This document shows positions 46,167 to 55,764 of a stretch of DNA of 64,000 nt, in pieces (within the stretch, counting starts at the first letter, position 1; the number at the start of each line of letters is the position of its first letter). Origin of the DNA: Stenotrophomonas maltophilia (GTDB lineage Bacteria > Pseudomonadota > Gammaproteobacteria > Xanthomonadales > Xanthomonadaceae); assembly GCF_004920835.1 (NCBI RefSeq), contig NZ_QFHO01000024.1:1-64000 (forward strand), given 5' to 3'. Made by a program: the position numbers and the translations under genes. A model generated the notes under the pieces. That model saw only the letters and a program-made list of their open reading frames with translations, had not been told where the DNA came from and ran no database searches.

Positions 46167-46547
46167 TCAACGCACCGGTTCCACCACCACCGCAGTGCCA
46201 TAGCACAGCACCTCGGTCAGCCCGGTCATCACATCGGTGGCGTCGTAGCGCATGCCGATGATCGCGTTGGCGCCCAGCTGCCGCGCGTGCTTGACCATGT
46301 CGCGGTAGGTTTCCTCGCGGGCCTGTTCGCACAGTTCGGTGTAGATGGTGATGTTGCCGCCGAAGATCGTCTGGATGCCACCAAGGAAATTGCCGACGAT
46401 CGAACGCGAGCGCACGGTGATGCCGCGCACCACGCCCAGATTGCGCACGACGCGATGGCCGGGCAGCTCGAAGGCGGTGGTGACCAGCGAGTCGTCGAAG
46501 CGCAGCGCGGGCGGGGAGGGGGTGCCGCTGTTGTAGGGGTCTGCCAT
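46167..46547 (-). CDS. YbjQ family (UPF0145) protein
   Basis: A 126-residue YbjQ-type protein: [40 protein letters not shown] and [16 protein letters not shown] are the family hallmarks. The family forms homopentameric rings and is sometimes labelled 'heavy-metal-binding' without proof; function is unknown. The ATG at 46547 was chosen since the conserved N-terminus starts soon after it. It diverges from the hydrolase gene at 46646. Confidence 0.88.
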   Translation of the reverse strand: MADPYNSGTPSPPALRFDDSLVTTAFELPGHRVVRNLGVVRGITVRSRSIVGNFLGGIQTIFGGNITIYTELCEQAREETYRDMVKHARQLGANAIIGMRYDATDVMTGLTEVLCYGTAVVVEPVR

Positions 46548-46645
46548 GGTCGCGTCCGTATCGTGGGATCGAGCTTGCCCGACTCTACAACGCAATCATC
46601 CGTTGCGGCATGGCTCCGTCACCGTGATGGCGCGACAATACCCCC

Positions 46646-47347
46646 ATGACCGACCGTATCCCCCTGTTGCTGCTACCCGGCCTGCTCAACGATGCCGAGC
46701 TGTGGCGCGCGCAGTTGGCCGACTTGGCCGACATCGCCGAATGCACGGTGGGCGACCAGACCCGTGGTGAAACCCTGCAGGCAGTGGCCGAGGACGTGTT
46801 GGCGCAAGCGCCCGAGCGCTTTGCGCTGGCCGGTTTCTCGCTGGGCGGTTTCGTCGCCCAGCAGGTCCTGCGCATCGCTCCGGAACGTGTGCTGCAGCTG
46901 GCGCTGATCGACACCTCGATCCACGCCGATTCACCGGAACGTGCCGAGCAGCGCCGCAGCCAACGTGCCAGCGTGCGCCTGCCGGGGAAGTTCCACGGCT
47001 TCGGTGACGCGCTGATGCGCAGCTACATCGACGCCTCGCGGCTGGACGACTACGTGCTGGTGCAGCGTGTGCGTGATATGACCGCCCGCATGGGCGCGGA
47101 AGTCTTCCTGCGCCAGAGTGCGCTGGAACGCCGTGATGGCCACGATGTGCTGGCCGGGTACCGCGATCCGCTGCTGATCCTCTGCGGTGCGAATGACCGC
47201 ATCACGCCGCTGGTAGTGAGCGAAGAGATGCATGCGATGGTGCCGCACTCGCAGCTGGTGGTGGTGCCCGATTGCGGGCACCTGGCACCGATGGAGAAAC
47301 CAGATGAAGTGAGTGCAGCGATGCGCGAGTGGTTGCTACAGGAGTAG
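46646..47347 (+). CDS. Alpha/beta hydrolase
   Basis: A 233-residue alpha/beta-hydrolase: oxyanion region LLLLPGLLND, nucleophile elbow GFSLGG (Ser65), acid in CGANDRITP and histidine in PDCGHLAPMEKP. A compact cap follows residue 95. It resembles small esterases of the MenH/BioH type, but no pathway partner is nearby, so the substrate is unknown. Confidence 0.85.
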   Translation: MTDRIPLLLLPGLLNDAELWRAQLADLADIAECTVGDQTRGETLQAVAEDVLAQAPERFALAGFSLGGFVAQQVLRIAPERVLQLALIDTSIHADSPERAEQRRSQRASVRLPGKFHGFGDALMRSYIDASRLDDYVLVQRVRDMTARMGAEVFLRQSALERRDGHDVLAGYRDPLLILCGANDRITPLVVSEEMHAMVPHSQLVVVPDCGHLAPMEKPDEVSAAMREWLLQE

Positions 47348-47367
47348 ACCAAAGCCGCTTCTGGTGG

Positions 47368-47438
47368 GTGCGGACCTTGGTCCGCACGGTGTTTCAATGA
47401 TCGATCAGAGGTCAGTGCCGACCAAGGTCGGCACCTAC
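47368..47438. repeat. Pair of repeat hairpins (SMAG-like)
   Basis: GTGCGGACC-TT-GGTCCGCAC (47368-47387) and GTGCCGACCAAGGTCGGCAC (47415-47434), the second followed by CTAC, the inverted GTAG signature. They separate two convergent genes. Confidence 0.7.
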
Positions 47439-47466
47439 CGATTCCAATCCGTAACCGCGGTTGGCC

Positions 47467-48276
47467 TCAATCCCAGGCCGGGGCAATCCCTTCCGGATTC
47501 GCCAGGCGATGGCCACGATCCAGCTTGGCGATCTGTGCCATGTCTTCGTCGGTCAGTCGCACGGCCGCTGCTTCCAGGTTGGCTGCCAGGTTTTCGCGCT
47601 TGGTCGACGATGGGATCACCGAGAAGCCCTGCTGCAGCGCCCAGGCCAGCGCAACCTGCGCCGGGGTGGCCTGGTGACGGCCGGCAATGGCCTGGATCAC
47701 CGGGTCCTTCAGCACTTCGCCATAAGCCAGGCTCATGTAGGCGGTGATGTGGATGCCGTTGTCCTGCAGGAACTTCACCAGCAGGCGGTTCTGCAGGTAC
47801 GGGTGGATCTCGATCTGGTTGGTGGCGATGGCTTCGGCACCGAGGATCTCGATCGCCTTGCGGGTCTGCGCGATGGTGAAATTGGAGATGCCGATCGCCT
47901 TGGTCAGCCCCTGCGCCTTGGCCTCGGCCAGTGCTGGCAGGTATTCCTCCATCGGCACATCGACCTTGTCATTCGGTGACGGCCAGTGGATCAGCGCCAG
48001 GTCGACGCGGTCAGTGCGCAGCTTCTCCAGGCTGATGCGCAGGCTGGCCAGCAGCGCATCGCGCTTGAACTCGGTGATCCACACCTTGGTGGTCAGGTAC
48101 AGATCATCACGCGGCACGCCGGACTCGGCGATGGCCTGGCCGACTTCGGCTTCGTTGCCGTAGATCTGCGCGGTATCAATGGCGCGGTAACCGACCTCCA
48201 GCGCATTGCGCACCGAGTCGATCACGGTCTGGTCTTTGAGGCGGAAGGTGCCGAGACCGAAAGCGGGGACAGTCAT
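47467..48276 (-). CDS. dkgB: Aldo/keto reductase, DkgB-like
   Basis: A 269-residue NADPH-dependent aldo/keto reductase close in length and order to E. coli DkgB (2,5-diketo-D-gluconate reductase B, also a methylglyoxal reductase). Catalytic Asp and Tyr lie in [11 protein letters not shown], Lys in LTTKVW and His in LIHWPSP. The cofactor region is [16 protein letters not shown] near the C-terminus. The ATG at 48276 starts the conserved strand [11 protein letters not shown]; longer frames lack support. Confidence 0.9.
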   Translation of the reverse strand: MTVPAFGLGTFRLKDQTVIDSVRNALEVGYRAIDTAQIYGNEAEVGQAIAESGVPRDDLYLTTKVWITEFKRDALLASLRISLEKLRTDRVDLALIHWPSPNDKVDVPMEEYLPALAEAKAQGLTKAIGISNFTIAQTRKAIEILGAEAIATNQIEIHPYLQNRLLVKFLQDNGIHITAYMSLAYGEVLKDPVIQAIAGRHQATPAQVALAWALQQGFSVIPSSTKRENLAANLEAAAVRLTDEDMAQIAKLDRGHRLANPEGIAPAWD

Positions 48277-48364
48277 GGGAAGCTCCAACGGGGGGAAGGG
48301 AGTAGCAGAGGGAAGAGGGTAGGACAGGCACCGTATGCATGCCGGCAACGGTGCATTGCATGGA

Positions 48365-49579
48365 TCAATGCGCGGTGGCGGCAATACCGTCGGCGCGGTG
48401 GTCGACGCCATCGCGGCGGTCGAGGCGGCCACTGAGCACGGTCAGCGCGTAGGCCAGTACGACCACCAGCGCGCCCAGCCAGGGCGTATGCATCAGGCCG
48501 ATGTGCTCCACCACCAGGCCGCCCAGCGAGGCGCCCATCGCGATGCCGACGTTGAACGCGGCGATGTTCAGGCCCGAGGCCACGTCGGCCGCCTGCGGCG
48601 CATAGCGCTGCGCCTGCTTGACCACGTAGACCTGCAGGCCGGGCACGTTGCCGAACGCTACCGCGCCCAGCGCCAGCACCGTCAGCAGCATCAACCAGGT
48701 GTTGTAGGCAGTGAACGTGAGGACGAACAACACCAATGCCAGCAGTCCGAAGATGCGCTTCAGCGCGGGCACTGGACCCAAGCGGTCGGCCATGCGCCCG
48801 CCCCACAGGTTGCCGATCGCCACCGACACGCCGTACACCAGCAGCACCAGGCTCACGGCGTTGGCCGGAAGGCCGGTGACGTCCTGCAGGATCGGCGCCA
48901 GATAGGTGAAGGCCAGGAAGGTGCCACCGTAGCCCAGCGCGGTCATCGCATAGACCAGCAGCAGGCGCGGCTGGCCGAGCACGGCCAGCTGTTGGCGAAG
49001 GCTGGCCGGCGCACTCTGCGGCAGGTTGCGCGGAACGAACAACAGCGCGCCGATAAGGGCGACCACGCCGAGGCCGGCCACCGCCAGGAAGGTCGCGCGC
49101 CAGCCCAGATGCTGGCCGATGAAGGTGCCCAGCGGCACGCCGGTCACCAGTGCCACGGTCAGGCCGGTGAACATGATGGCGATCGCGCTGGCTGCCTTCT
49201 CCTTCGGTACCACGGCGGTGGCGATGATCGCGCCGATCGAGAAGAACACGCCGTGCGCCAGGCCGGTCAGGATGCGGGCGATGATCAGCGAGGTATAGCC
49301 GGGTGCCATCCAGGCGACGACATTGCCGAGCGTGAACAACACCATCAGTGCCACCAGCAGTTGCTTGCGCGGTACGCGTCCGGTCAGCGCAGTCAGCACC
49401 GGCGCACCGATGGCCACACCCAGCGCGTACAGCGAGACCAGCAGGCCGGCCGAGGGCAGGCTGACCTGCAGGTCGCCGGCGATGGTCGGGATCAGGCCGA
49501 CGATGACGAATTCGGTGGTGCCGATGGCGAAGGCACCGAGGGTCAACGCCAGCAGGGCGAGGGGAATGCCACGGGTCAT
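48365..49579 (-). CDS. MFS transporter, AraJ/YdhP-type drug efflux family
   Basis: A 404-residue inner-membrane protein with twelve predicted helices. The N-terminus [20 protein letters not shown] carries the TEF motif of the drug:H+ antiporter-1 arabinose-efflux/YdhP branch, and [21 protein letters not shown] is another hallmark. The substrate is unknown. A LysR regulator is divergently encoded 107 bases away, which suggests local control. Confidence 0.88.
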   Translation of the reverse strand: MTRGIPLALLALTLGAFAIGTTEFVIVGLIPTIAGDLQVSLPSAGLLVSLYALGVAIGAPVLTALTGRVPRKQLLVALMVLFTLGNVVAWMAPGYTSLIIARILTGLAHGVFFSIGAIIATAVVPKEKAASAIAIMFTGLTVALVTGVPLGTFIGQHLGWRATFLAVAGLGVVALIGALLFVPRNLPQSAPASLRQQLAVLGQPRLLLVYAMTALGYGGTFLAFTYLAPILQDVTGLPANAVSLVLLVYGVSVAIGNLWGGRMADRLGPVPALKRIFGLLALVLFVLTFTAYNTWLMLLTVLALGAVAFGNVPGLQVYVVKQAQRYAPQAADVASGLNIAAFNVGIAMGASLGGLVVEHIGLMHTPWLGALVVVLAYALTVLSGRLDRRDGVDHRADGIAATAH

Positions 49580-49659
49580 GACAGGGTCCAGCAGGAGGAA
49601 GAGGCTGCGCAGTCTGCGCCGCAGACCTTTGCCGAAAAACCGGTCTTCACGCCAATCAC

Positions 49660-49678
49660 TATTGCCGTGCAGTCAATA
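49660..49678. promoter_or_regulatory. Candidate LysR operator in the divergent spacer
   Basis: TATTG (49660-49664) and CAATA (49674-49678) form an inverted repeat with a nine-base centre, matching the T-N11-A pattern of LysR-type binding sites. It lies 9 bases before the regulator ATG. Confidence 0.5.
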
Positions 49679-49686
49679 ATAGGGAC

Positions 49687-50589
49687 ATGAAGACCACTCT
49701 CGATGAAATGCAGGCGTTCCTTTCGGTGATCGACAGCGGCTCGATCAGTGCCGCCGCCGAGCAGCTGGGGCAGACGCCCTCGGGCGTGAGCCGCGCCCTG
49801 GGGCGGCTGGAGGACAAGTTGGGGATCACCCTGCTGACCCGTACCACCCGCCGCCTGCACCTGACCGCCGAGGGCGAGGCGTTCCTGCGCCATGCGCGCG
49901 CGATCATCGATGCGGTGGAATCGGCCGAGGAACAGATGGCGGCGCGCCGCGAGCGCCCGGCGGGGCGCCTGCGCGTGGATGCGGCGATGCCGTTCGTGCT
50001 GCACGTGATCGCGCCGCTGGTGGCCGGCTATCGCGCGCGTTACCCGGAAGTGCAGCTGGAGTTGAACAGTTCCGACCGCTACATCGACCTGCTCGAACGG
50101 CGCACCGATCTGGCGATCCGGATCGGCCCGCTGGCCGACTCCACCCTGCATGCGCGGCTGCTGGGCCGCTGCCAGCTGCGGCTGGTGGCCAGCCCGGCCT
50201 ACCTGGCCAGGCACGGCGAACCGGCCAGCGTCGCCGCGCTGGGCCAGCACACGCTGCTCAGCTTCAACGAGCCGGAATCACTCAACCGTTGGCCGCTGCC
50301 CGGAGAATCGGATGGGCTGCTGCTGGTGCGGCCGGATATCGCCGTGTCCAGCGGCGAGACGTTGCGCCGGCTGGCGGTGGAAGGTGTGGGCATCACCTGC
50401 CTGTCCGACTTCGTCACCGATCGTGACCGCAGCGCCGGCACCCTGGTGCAGGTGCTGGCGGCGCAGACGCTGGATGTGTACCAGCCGATCCATGCGGTGT
50501 ACTACCGCAACACCGCCGTATCGTCGCGGATCAGCTCGTTCGTGGATTACCTGGCCGACGCGATGGCGCAGAGCGATTACGTGCGCTGA
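49687..50589 (+). CDS. LysR family transcriptional regulator
   Basis: A 300-residue regulator. The winged helix-turn-helix at residues 5-64 (MQAFLSVIDSGSISAAAEQL, TPSGVSRALGRLEDKLGITL) is typical, followed by a periplasmic-binding-type effector domain (about 90-295). It belongs to the branch of small-substrate regulators that oppose adjacent transporter or oxidoreductase genes. It probably controls the divergent MFS gene and itself. Confidence 0.92.
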   Translation: MKTTLDEMQAFLSVIDSGSISAAAEQLGQTPSGVSRALGRLEDKLGITLLTRTTRRLHLTAEGEAFLRHARAIIDAVESAEEQMAARRERPAGRLRVDAAMPFVLHVIAPLVAGYRARYPEVQLELNSSDRYIDLLERRTDLAIRIGPLADSTLHARLLGRCQLRLVASPAYLARHGEPASVAALGQHTLLSFNEPESLNRWPLPGESDGLLLVRPDIAVSSGETLRRLAVEGVGITCLSDFVTDRDRSAGTLVQVLAAQTLDVYQPIHAVYYRNTAVSSRISSFVDYLADAMAQSDYVR

Positions 50590-50602
50590 AGTCGTGGTGG
50601 GG

Positions 50603-50664
50603 TTGCCGGCCAGCGGCCGGCACTACCGCTCATCGCACGGGTAGTGCCGGCCGCTGGCCGGCAA
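50603..50664. repeat. Perfect inverted pair of GTAG palindromes (SMAG)
   Basis: A minus-oriented copy ending CGGCCGGCACTAC at 50626 and a plus-oriented copy starting GTAGTGCCGGCCGCTGGCC at 50641 are exact complements across 14 bases. They lie between convergent genes. Confidence 0.85.
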
Positions 50665-50673
50665 CCGGATCCC

Positions 50674-52794
50674 TCAGGCCGCGCGCGCCAACGCGTCCTT
50701 CGCTGCCGCCGTAGTCGACAGATCGAACACATCCACCGCGTCGATCAACCGGTTCGCCTGTTGTTCCAGGCTGCGTGCCGCAGCGCTGGCTTCCTCCACC
50801 AGCGCGGCGTTCTGCTGGGTGGTGCCATCCATCTGGATCACCGTCTGGCTGACCTGTTCGATGCCCGCGCTCTGCTCCTGCGAGGCAGCGGAAATCTCGG
50901 CCATGATGTCGGTCACACGCTGCACCGACGCCACGATCTCGGCCATGGTGTCACCGGCCTCGCGCACGCGCTGTGCACCGTGCCCGACCTGTTCCACCGA
51001 CGCTTCGATCAACGCCTTGATCTCCTTCGCGGCCGCCGCCGAGCGCTGCGCCAGCGTGCGCACTTCACTGGCAACCACCGCGAAGCCGCGGCCCTGCTCG
51101 CCGGCCCGCGCTGCTTCCACTGCCGCGTTCAACGCCAGGATGTTGGTCTGGAACGCGATGCCATCGATCACGCTGATGATCTCGGCGATCTGCCGCGACG
51201 AGGTTTCGATCGCGCCCATCGTCGTCACCACCTGGCCGACCACGCTGCCGCCGTGCGAGGCGACCGTATGCGCGCCGATCGCCAGCTGGTTGGCCTGGCG
51301 CGCATGTTCGGCGTTCTGGCGCACGGTGGAGGTCAGTTCTTCCATCGACGCGGCGGTCTCTTCCAGATTGGCCGCCTGCTGTTCGGTGCGGCGTGACAGA
51401 TCGTTGTTGCCGGCGGCGATCTCCGCCGCCGCGGTGTGGATGTTGCCGGAGGCGTGCTTGATGTCGGTGACGATGGTCGCCAGCTGCGCGGCAGTGGTGT
51501 TGGCATCGCCGGCGATGCGCGCGAACACGCCCTGGAAATCGCCGTGCATGCGCGCGCCGAGGCGACCATCGGCAATCGCGCGCAGCATGCTGGAGACCTC
51601 GCCGAGGTTCAGTTCGGTCGCCTGCATCAATCGGTTCAAGCCGTCGACCATCGCGCGGAAGTCATGCTCGAAGCGCGCGCTGTCGCCACGCTGGCTGAAG
51701 TCACCCATGGCAGCGGCTTCGGCCAGGCGGCGGATCTCGCCATTGATCATGCCGAGATTGACCTTGGCGGTATCCAGTGCGTCGGTGATCACTGCCTTCT
51801 CGCCGGGCAGGCGTTCCATGTCCTGGCTGAGGTCACCGATCGCGTAACGGCCCATGATCGCAATCGCGCGCAGCTTTACCTGGATGTGCGCATCGACCAG
51901 CGCGTTGCTGTCGGCCACCATCGTGCCGAATGCGCCGGGGAAGGCACTGGCATCCATGCGGTGGCTGATGGTGCCGGCTTCATGCGCCTGTGCCATCGTG
52001 GCCTGTGCATCGAGCACACCGCGCAGCGTGGACTGCACGGCCTGCATGGCCTGCGCGAGCCGACCGATCTCATCGCGGCTGCGCACCTGCACAACATGCT
52101 GCAGATCACCGGCAGCTACTGCGCGCGCGGCGGCTTCCACCGCCAGTACCGGCTGCACCACCGCACGCCGCAGCCACCAGCCCAGGCCGATCAGCAGAAG
52201 CACGGCGGCCAGCACGGTCAGCGCCGCGCACAGCAGCAGCGTCTGCCGCGCTTGCTGCGAACGGGCTGCTACCGCCGCTTCGGCCACCTGCGTGGCGTGC
52301 GTACTCAACGCATCCAGCGCGGTTGCCACCGGGCGGTCCTTGCCGCGCACGAGGTTGTCGCCGGCGGCGGGATCGTAGCTGGCCTCGGCGAACGCCTGCA
52401 GCGCCGCGTGATAGTCCTGCTGCAGCCGCGCGTGCAGGCCGATGAACGCCTGAGCCAGTTCGCGCGTGCGTGCATCCGGGCTGCTGACCAGGCCCTTGGC
52501 CAGCTGCTCCACCAGACGGCCCTCGCTGTCGAACGCCTCCAGGTGGCGCTGGCGCAGTGCGTCGTCGTGACCGCGCAGCAGTACGTTCTTCCATTCCTGC
52601 ACCTGCCCGCGGAACTCGCGCTGCAGGCGCTCGGCGTCGCGGCTGTGGGCGACTTCGGGCGGAACCTCGGTGGACAGTTTCAACCAGGCGGAGGCGAGGC
52701 CGGCCAGAGCACACAGGAGGACCACGGCCAGACCAACGGAAACCGCGCCGAGCAGCTTGGACTGCAGGCGCGGAGCACGGACAGACGCATTCAT
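50674..52794 (-). CDS. Methyl-accepting chemotaxis protein
   Basis: A 706-residue chemoreceptor: helix 1 at about 15-37 ([20 protein letters not shown]), a periplasmic helical sensor domain (about 40-185), helix 2 ([20 protein letters not shown]), HAMP ([20 protein letters not shown]) and further HAMP-like linker segments ([30 protein letters not shown]). The signalling domain carries the hairpin tip [20 protein letters not shown] and [16 protein letters not shown]. No C-terminal CheR/CheB docking pentapeptide is seen. The ligand is unknown. It is a stand-alone gene. Confidence 0.94.
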   Translation of the reverse strand: MNASVRAPRLQSKLLGAVSVGLAVVLLCALAGLASAWLKLSTEVPPEVAHSRDAERLQREFRGQVQEWKNVLLRGHDDALRQRHLEAFDSEGRLVEQLAKGLVSSPDARTRELAQAFIGLHARLQQDYHAALQAFAEASYDPAAGDNLVRGKDRPVATALDALSTHATQVAEAAVAARSQQARQTLLLCAALTVLAAVLLLIGLGWWLRRAVVQPVLAVEAAARAVAAGDLQHVVQVRSRDEIGRLAQAMQAVQSTLRGVLDAQATMAQAHEAGTISHRMDASAFPGAFGTMVADSNALVDAHIQVKLRAIAIMGRYAIGDLSQDMERLPGEKAVITDALDTAKVNLGMINGEIRRLAEAAAMGDFSQRGDSARFEHDFRAMVDGLNRLMQATELNLGEVSSMLRAIADGRLGARMHGDFQGVFARIAGDANTTAAQLATIVTDIKHASGNIHTAAAEIAAGNNDLSRRTEQQAANLEETAASMEELTSTVRQNAEHARQANQLAIGAHTVASHGGSVVGQVVTTMGAIETSSRQIAEIISVIDGIAFQTNILALNAAVEAARAGEQGRGFAVVASEVRTLAQRSAAAAKEIKALIEASVEQVGHGAQRVREAGDTMAEIVASVQRVTDIMAEISAASQEQSAGIEQVSQTVIQMDGTTQQNAALVEEASAAARSLEQQANRLIDAVDVFDLSTTAAAKDALARAA

Positions 52795-52959
52795 GGGGAA
52801 GCACTCTCGGGAAGGGGCACTGCGGTATCGACCCGCTGCGCACGCCCTGAAGTGGGATGTTCATCACATTCGCGTTTCGTTTAGTGATGTGAAGAAACTA
52901 TTTCATAGGACAGATGTGTCCAGATGGAACGAAAGCAGACTCTCGACAGGGGAATTAAA

Positions 52960-52978
52960 TGTAACTATTGTTGTTACA
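52960..52978. promoter_or_regulatory. Operator palindrome overlapping the Rrf2 start codon
   Basis: TGTAAC (52960-52965) and GTTACA (52973-52978) are perfect inverted repeats with a seven-base spacer; the last A is the A of the ATG. Binding here would block initiation directly, so autorepression is likely. Confidence 0.65.
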
Positions 52979-53433
52979 TGAAATCCGCGAACCCGCTTTC
53001 CGACGCTCTGCACGTGATGGCGCATCTGGTCGGCCACACCGCGCCGCGCACGTCCGAACAGCTGGCGTCGTGCCTGCCGACCCACCCGGTGGTGATCCGT
53101 CGTCTGATGGCGCAGCTGCACAAGGCCGGCCTGGTGCGCAGCACCCGCGGTCATGGGGGCGGCAGCCAGCTGGCCCGCGATGCCGCAACGATCACCCTGC
53201 ATGACATCTATCTGGCCGTGGGCGCACCACCGCTGGTGCAGGTCGGCGCCCGCGATTCCGGCGGTGGCTGCCCGATCCAGCAGCTGGTCAACAGCGCCCT
53301 GCTCGAGGGTGCACGCGAGGCGCAGCGCCTGCTCGAAGCGCGGCTGCAGGCAACCACGCTGGACCAGCTCGGCGCCGACTTCGCCCGTCATCTTGCCCAT
53401 CACCGCTCCCTGGAAGCTCACCATGAATCCTGA
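52978..53433 (+). CDS. Rrf2 family transcriptional regulator
   Basis: A 151-residue Rrf2 regulator with the N-terminal winged helix (HVMAHLVGHTAPRTSEQLAS, HPVVIRRLMAQLHKAGLV and the wing GHGGGSQLARDA). Only single cysteines are seen (SCLPT and GGGCPIQQ), not the three-cysteine Fe-S cluster motif of IscR or NsrR, so it is probably of the YwnA-like redox or electrophile-sensing kind. The downstream flavoprotein overlaps its stop by 11 bases. It is probably controlled by the TGTAAC palindrome at its own start. Confidence 0.9.
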   Translation: MKSANPLSDALHVMAHLVGHTAPRTSEQLASCLPTHPVVIRRLMAQLHKAGLVRSTRGHGGGSQLARDAATITLHDIYLAVGAPPLVQVGARDSGGGCPIQQLVNSALLEGAREAQRLLEARLQATTLDQLGADFARHLAHHRSLEAHHES

Positions 53434-54328
53434 CGTGCTCATCGTCGGCGGCAGCTACGCAGGCATCGCCGCCGGCCTGATCCTGGCGCGCGCGCGTCGC
53501 CCGGTCACGATCATCGACGCCGGTTTGCCGCGCAATCGCTCCGCCAGCCATTCGCACGGCGTGTTGGGGCTGGATGGCATCAGTGGTGCAGAGCTGCTGA
53601 AGACCGCGCGCCAGCAGTTGCTCGACTACCCCACGGTGCGCTGGATGCATGCCGAAGTGGAGCACGCCCGCACCACCGCCGAAGGCGTGGAAGTGCGTAC
53701 CGCCGATGGCCAGGTGTTGGCCGCGCGCAAGCTGCTGCTGGCCAGCGGCATCGTCGACCAGCTGCCGGAGCTGCCCGGCCTGGCCGAGCGCTGGGGCAGC
53801 ACCGTGCTGCACTGCCCGTACTGCCACGGCTACGAAGTCGGTGGTGGTGCCATCGGCCTCCTTGGCGGCCATCCGATGTCGGCCAGCAAGGCGCCGCTGT
53901 TTGCCGACTGGGGCAATGTCACCTTCTTCAGCCAGGGCCTGCCGATCAGCGATGAGGAACACGCCGCCATGCAGCAGCGCGGTGTGCGGATCGAGACCTC
54001 GCCGGTGCTGGGCGTACACGGCGACCAACCGACCTGGCTGGAAGTGGAGCTGGCTGACGGCCGCCGTATCGCACAGCGTGCGTTGTTCGTGCCTGCTACC
54101 CAGGCGATGGCCATGCCGCTGGTGCAGCAGCTCGGCTGCACATTGGTCGAGAGCCCGCTGGGCGTGTTGATCGAGGTCGACATGATGAAGCAGACCTCGG
54201 TGCCGAACGTATATGCCGCAGGCGATGCAACCACCGTTGGCAACATCACGTTGGCCGCTGCCGAGGGCGTGCGCGCGGGGATCGGCGTGCATCATGCGCT
54301 GGTGGCCGAGGACAGCGTGCCGCGCTGA
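53423..54328 (+). CDS. Thioredoxin-reductase-like FAD/NAD(P)H oxidoreductase
   Basis: A 301-residue pyridine nucleotide-disulfide oxidoreductase of the thioredoxin reductase fold. FAD-binding GGSYAGIAAGLILARARRP is at the N-terminus, a redox pair CPYC (Cys131, Cys134) sits in HCPYCHGYEVG, and the second FAD motif is VPNVYAAGDATTVG. The NADPH loop (IGLLGGHPMSASKAP) is unlike classic TrxB. It is probably induced with the Rrf2 regulator upstream. The reduced partner is unknown; no thioredoxin gene is adjacent. Confidence 0.88.
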   Translation: MNPDVLIVGGSYAGIAAGLILARARRPVTIIDAGLPRNRSASHSHGVLGLDGISGAELLKTARQQLLDYPTVRWMHAEVEHARTTAEGVEVRTADGQVLAARKLLLASGIVDQLPELPGLAERWGSTVLHCPYCHGYEVGGGAIGLLGGHPMSASKAPLFADWGNVTFFSQGLPISDEEHAAMQQRGVRIETSPVLGVHGDQPTWLEVELADGRRIAQRALFVPATQAMAMPLVQQLGCTLVESPLGVLIEVDMMKQTSVPNVYAAGDATTVGNITLAAAEGVRAGIGVHHALVAEDSVPR

Positions 54329-54339
54329 CCGCAGCACTG

Positions 54340-54480
54340 GTAGCCGCCGACCTTGGTCGGCGCCTTTGCATCCACGCATGGCGTGGATCTACTGCAAGGC
54401 AGTCGAGCAAGCTCGACGCTACGGATCCCGGGCATCCATTCGCCCGTGCCCGTCGAGCAGGTGCCGGCCGAGGCCGGCAC
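54340..54480. repeat. Array of four different repeat hairpins (SMAG type)
   Basis: Four short palindromes in 140 bases: one starting GTAGCCGCCGACC at 54340, one ending GCGTGGATCTAC at 54392, one ending GCTCGACGCTAC at 54422, and GTGCCGGCCGAGGCCGGCAC at 54461-54480. Each has a different stem sequence; the first three carry the GTAG signature. Confidence 0.75.
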
Positions 54481-54487
54481 CGTTCCA

Positions 54488-55708
54488 TCATCCCTTCACG
54501 CACAGCACCTGGCGCAGGGTGTGCAGCACGTCGACCAGGTCCAGCTGTGCGGCCATTACATCGTCGATCGACTTGTACGCGGCCGGCGACTCATCCAGCA
54601 CGCCGCTGTCCTTGCGGCATTCCACATGCGCGGTGGCCTCGCGGTGCTGGGCCAGCGTGATCTGCTGGCGCGCAGCGCCACGGCTCATTACCCGGCCGGC
54701 ACCGTGGCTGCAGCTGTGGAAGCTGTCCGCGTTGCCCTTGCCACGCACGATGTAGCTGCGCGTGCCCATGCTGCCGGGAATGATGCCCAACTCGCCCTCG
54801 CGGGCACTGACCGCGCCCTTGCGCGTCACCAGCAGCTCCTGGCCGTGGTGCGTCTCCTTCTGCACGTAGTTGTGGTGGCAGTTCACCGCCATCGCCGCCA
54901 GCTGGAACTTCGGCAGCCGGTGGCGCATCTCGCCCAGCACCCGCGACATCATTGCCTCGCGGTTCTGCCGGGCGTAGTCCTGCGCCCACGACACCGCCTC
55001 GACGTAGTCATCGAACAGCGGCTCGCCCTCCATGAAGAACGCCAGGTCCTTGTCCGGCAGGTGGAAGCCGAGCACACGGCGTGCAAGCTCTTCGCGCGCC
55101 TTCTCGATGAAGTAGGTGCCGATCAGGTTGCCGGTGCCGCGCGAACCGCTGTGCAGCATCACCCACACTGTGTCTGTTTCATCCAGGCACAGTTCGATGA
55201 AGTGATTGCCACCGCCCAGCGTACCCAGCTGGCGGTCGAGCTTGTCGGTGCGGATCCTGCGGTGCTTGTCCTTGATCTTCTCCAGGCCGGCGGCCAGCCC
55301 GGACTGCACCAGCCGGGTGTGGATGCTGTCGGGCATGCGGTGGTGCTCGCCGCCACGGCCGTTGCCGACCGGAATGCTGCGCTCGATGCTGTTGCGCAGC
55401 TGCCGCAGGTCATCAGGCAGATCGTTGGCGCGCAACGTAGTGCGCACCGCGGCCATGCCGCAGCCGATGTCGACGCCGACCGCAGCCGGGATGATCGCGC
55501 CCTGGGTCGGGATCACCGAGCCCACGGTGGCGCCCTTGCCCAGGTGCACGTCCGGCATCACTGCCACCCACGGCCCGACGAACGGGATCGCGGCGATGTT
55601 GCGCAGCTGCTCATGCGCCTGCGCTTCCAGCGGCACACCGTTGACCCAGCCCTTGATCGGCGTGGTGCCCTCGGCGTGCAGCCATTGATAGTTGTGTTGA
55701 GTGTCCAT
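54488..55708 (-). CDS. rtcB: RNA-splicing ligase RtcB
   Basis: A 406-residue 3'-phosphate RNA ligase that joins 2',3'-cyclic phosphate or 3'-phosphate ends to 5'-OH ends using GTP and Mn2+. Metal-binding motifs VGVDIGCGMAA and GTLGGGNHFIEL are present, and the GMP-accepting histidine is His335 in HSCSHGAGRVMSR. The slipin gene lies 56 bases upstream on the same strand, so they form one unit with the tRNA-like element in front. No rtcA or rtcR is in the window. Confidence 0.96.
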   Translation of the reverse strand: MDTQHNYQWLHAEGTTPIKGWVNGVPLEAQAHEQLRNIAAIPFVGPWVAVMPDVHLGKGATVGSVIPTQGAIIPAAVGVDIGCGMAAVRTTLRANDLPDDLRQLRNSIERSIPVGNGRGGEHHRMPDSIHTRLVQSGLAAGLEKIKDKHRRIRTDKLDRQLGTLGGGNHFIELCLDETDTVWVMLHSGSRGTGNLIGTYFIEKAREELARRVLGFHLPDKDLAFFMEGEPLFDDYVEAVSWAQDYARQNREAMMSRVLGEMRHRLPKFQLAAMAVNCHHNYVQKETHHGQELLVTRKGAVSAREGELGIIPGSMGTRSYIVRGKGNADSFHSCSHGAGRVMSRGAARQQITLAQHREATAHVECRKDSGVLDESPAAYKSIDDVMAAQLDLVDVLHTLRQVLCVKG

Positions 55709-55764
55709 GTCTTCGTGTTTGTCCTTGATGGGCCGGCGGCGCGTCCCTGCGCCGCCGCTACCCC

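Noticed and set aside
53288..54379. A 363-codon minus-strand frame opposite the flavoprotein
   Set aside because: Antisense to a flavoprotein with FAD motifs and CPYC; no coding features of its own.
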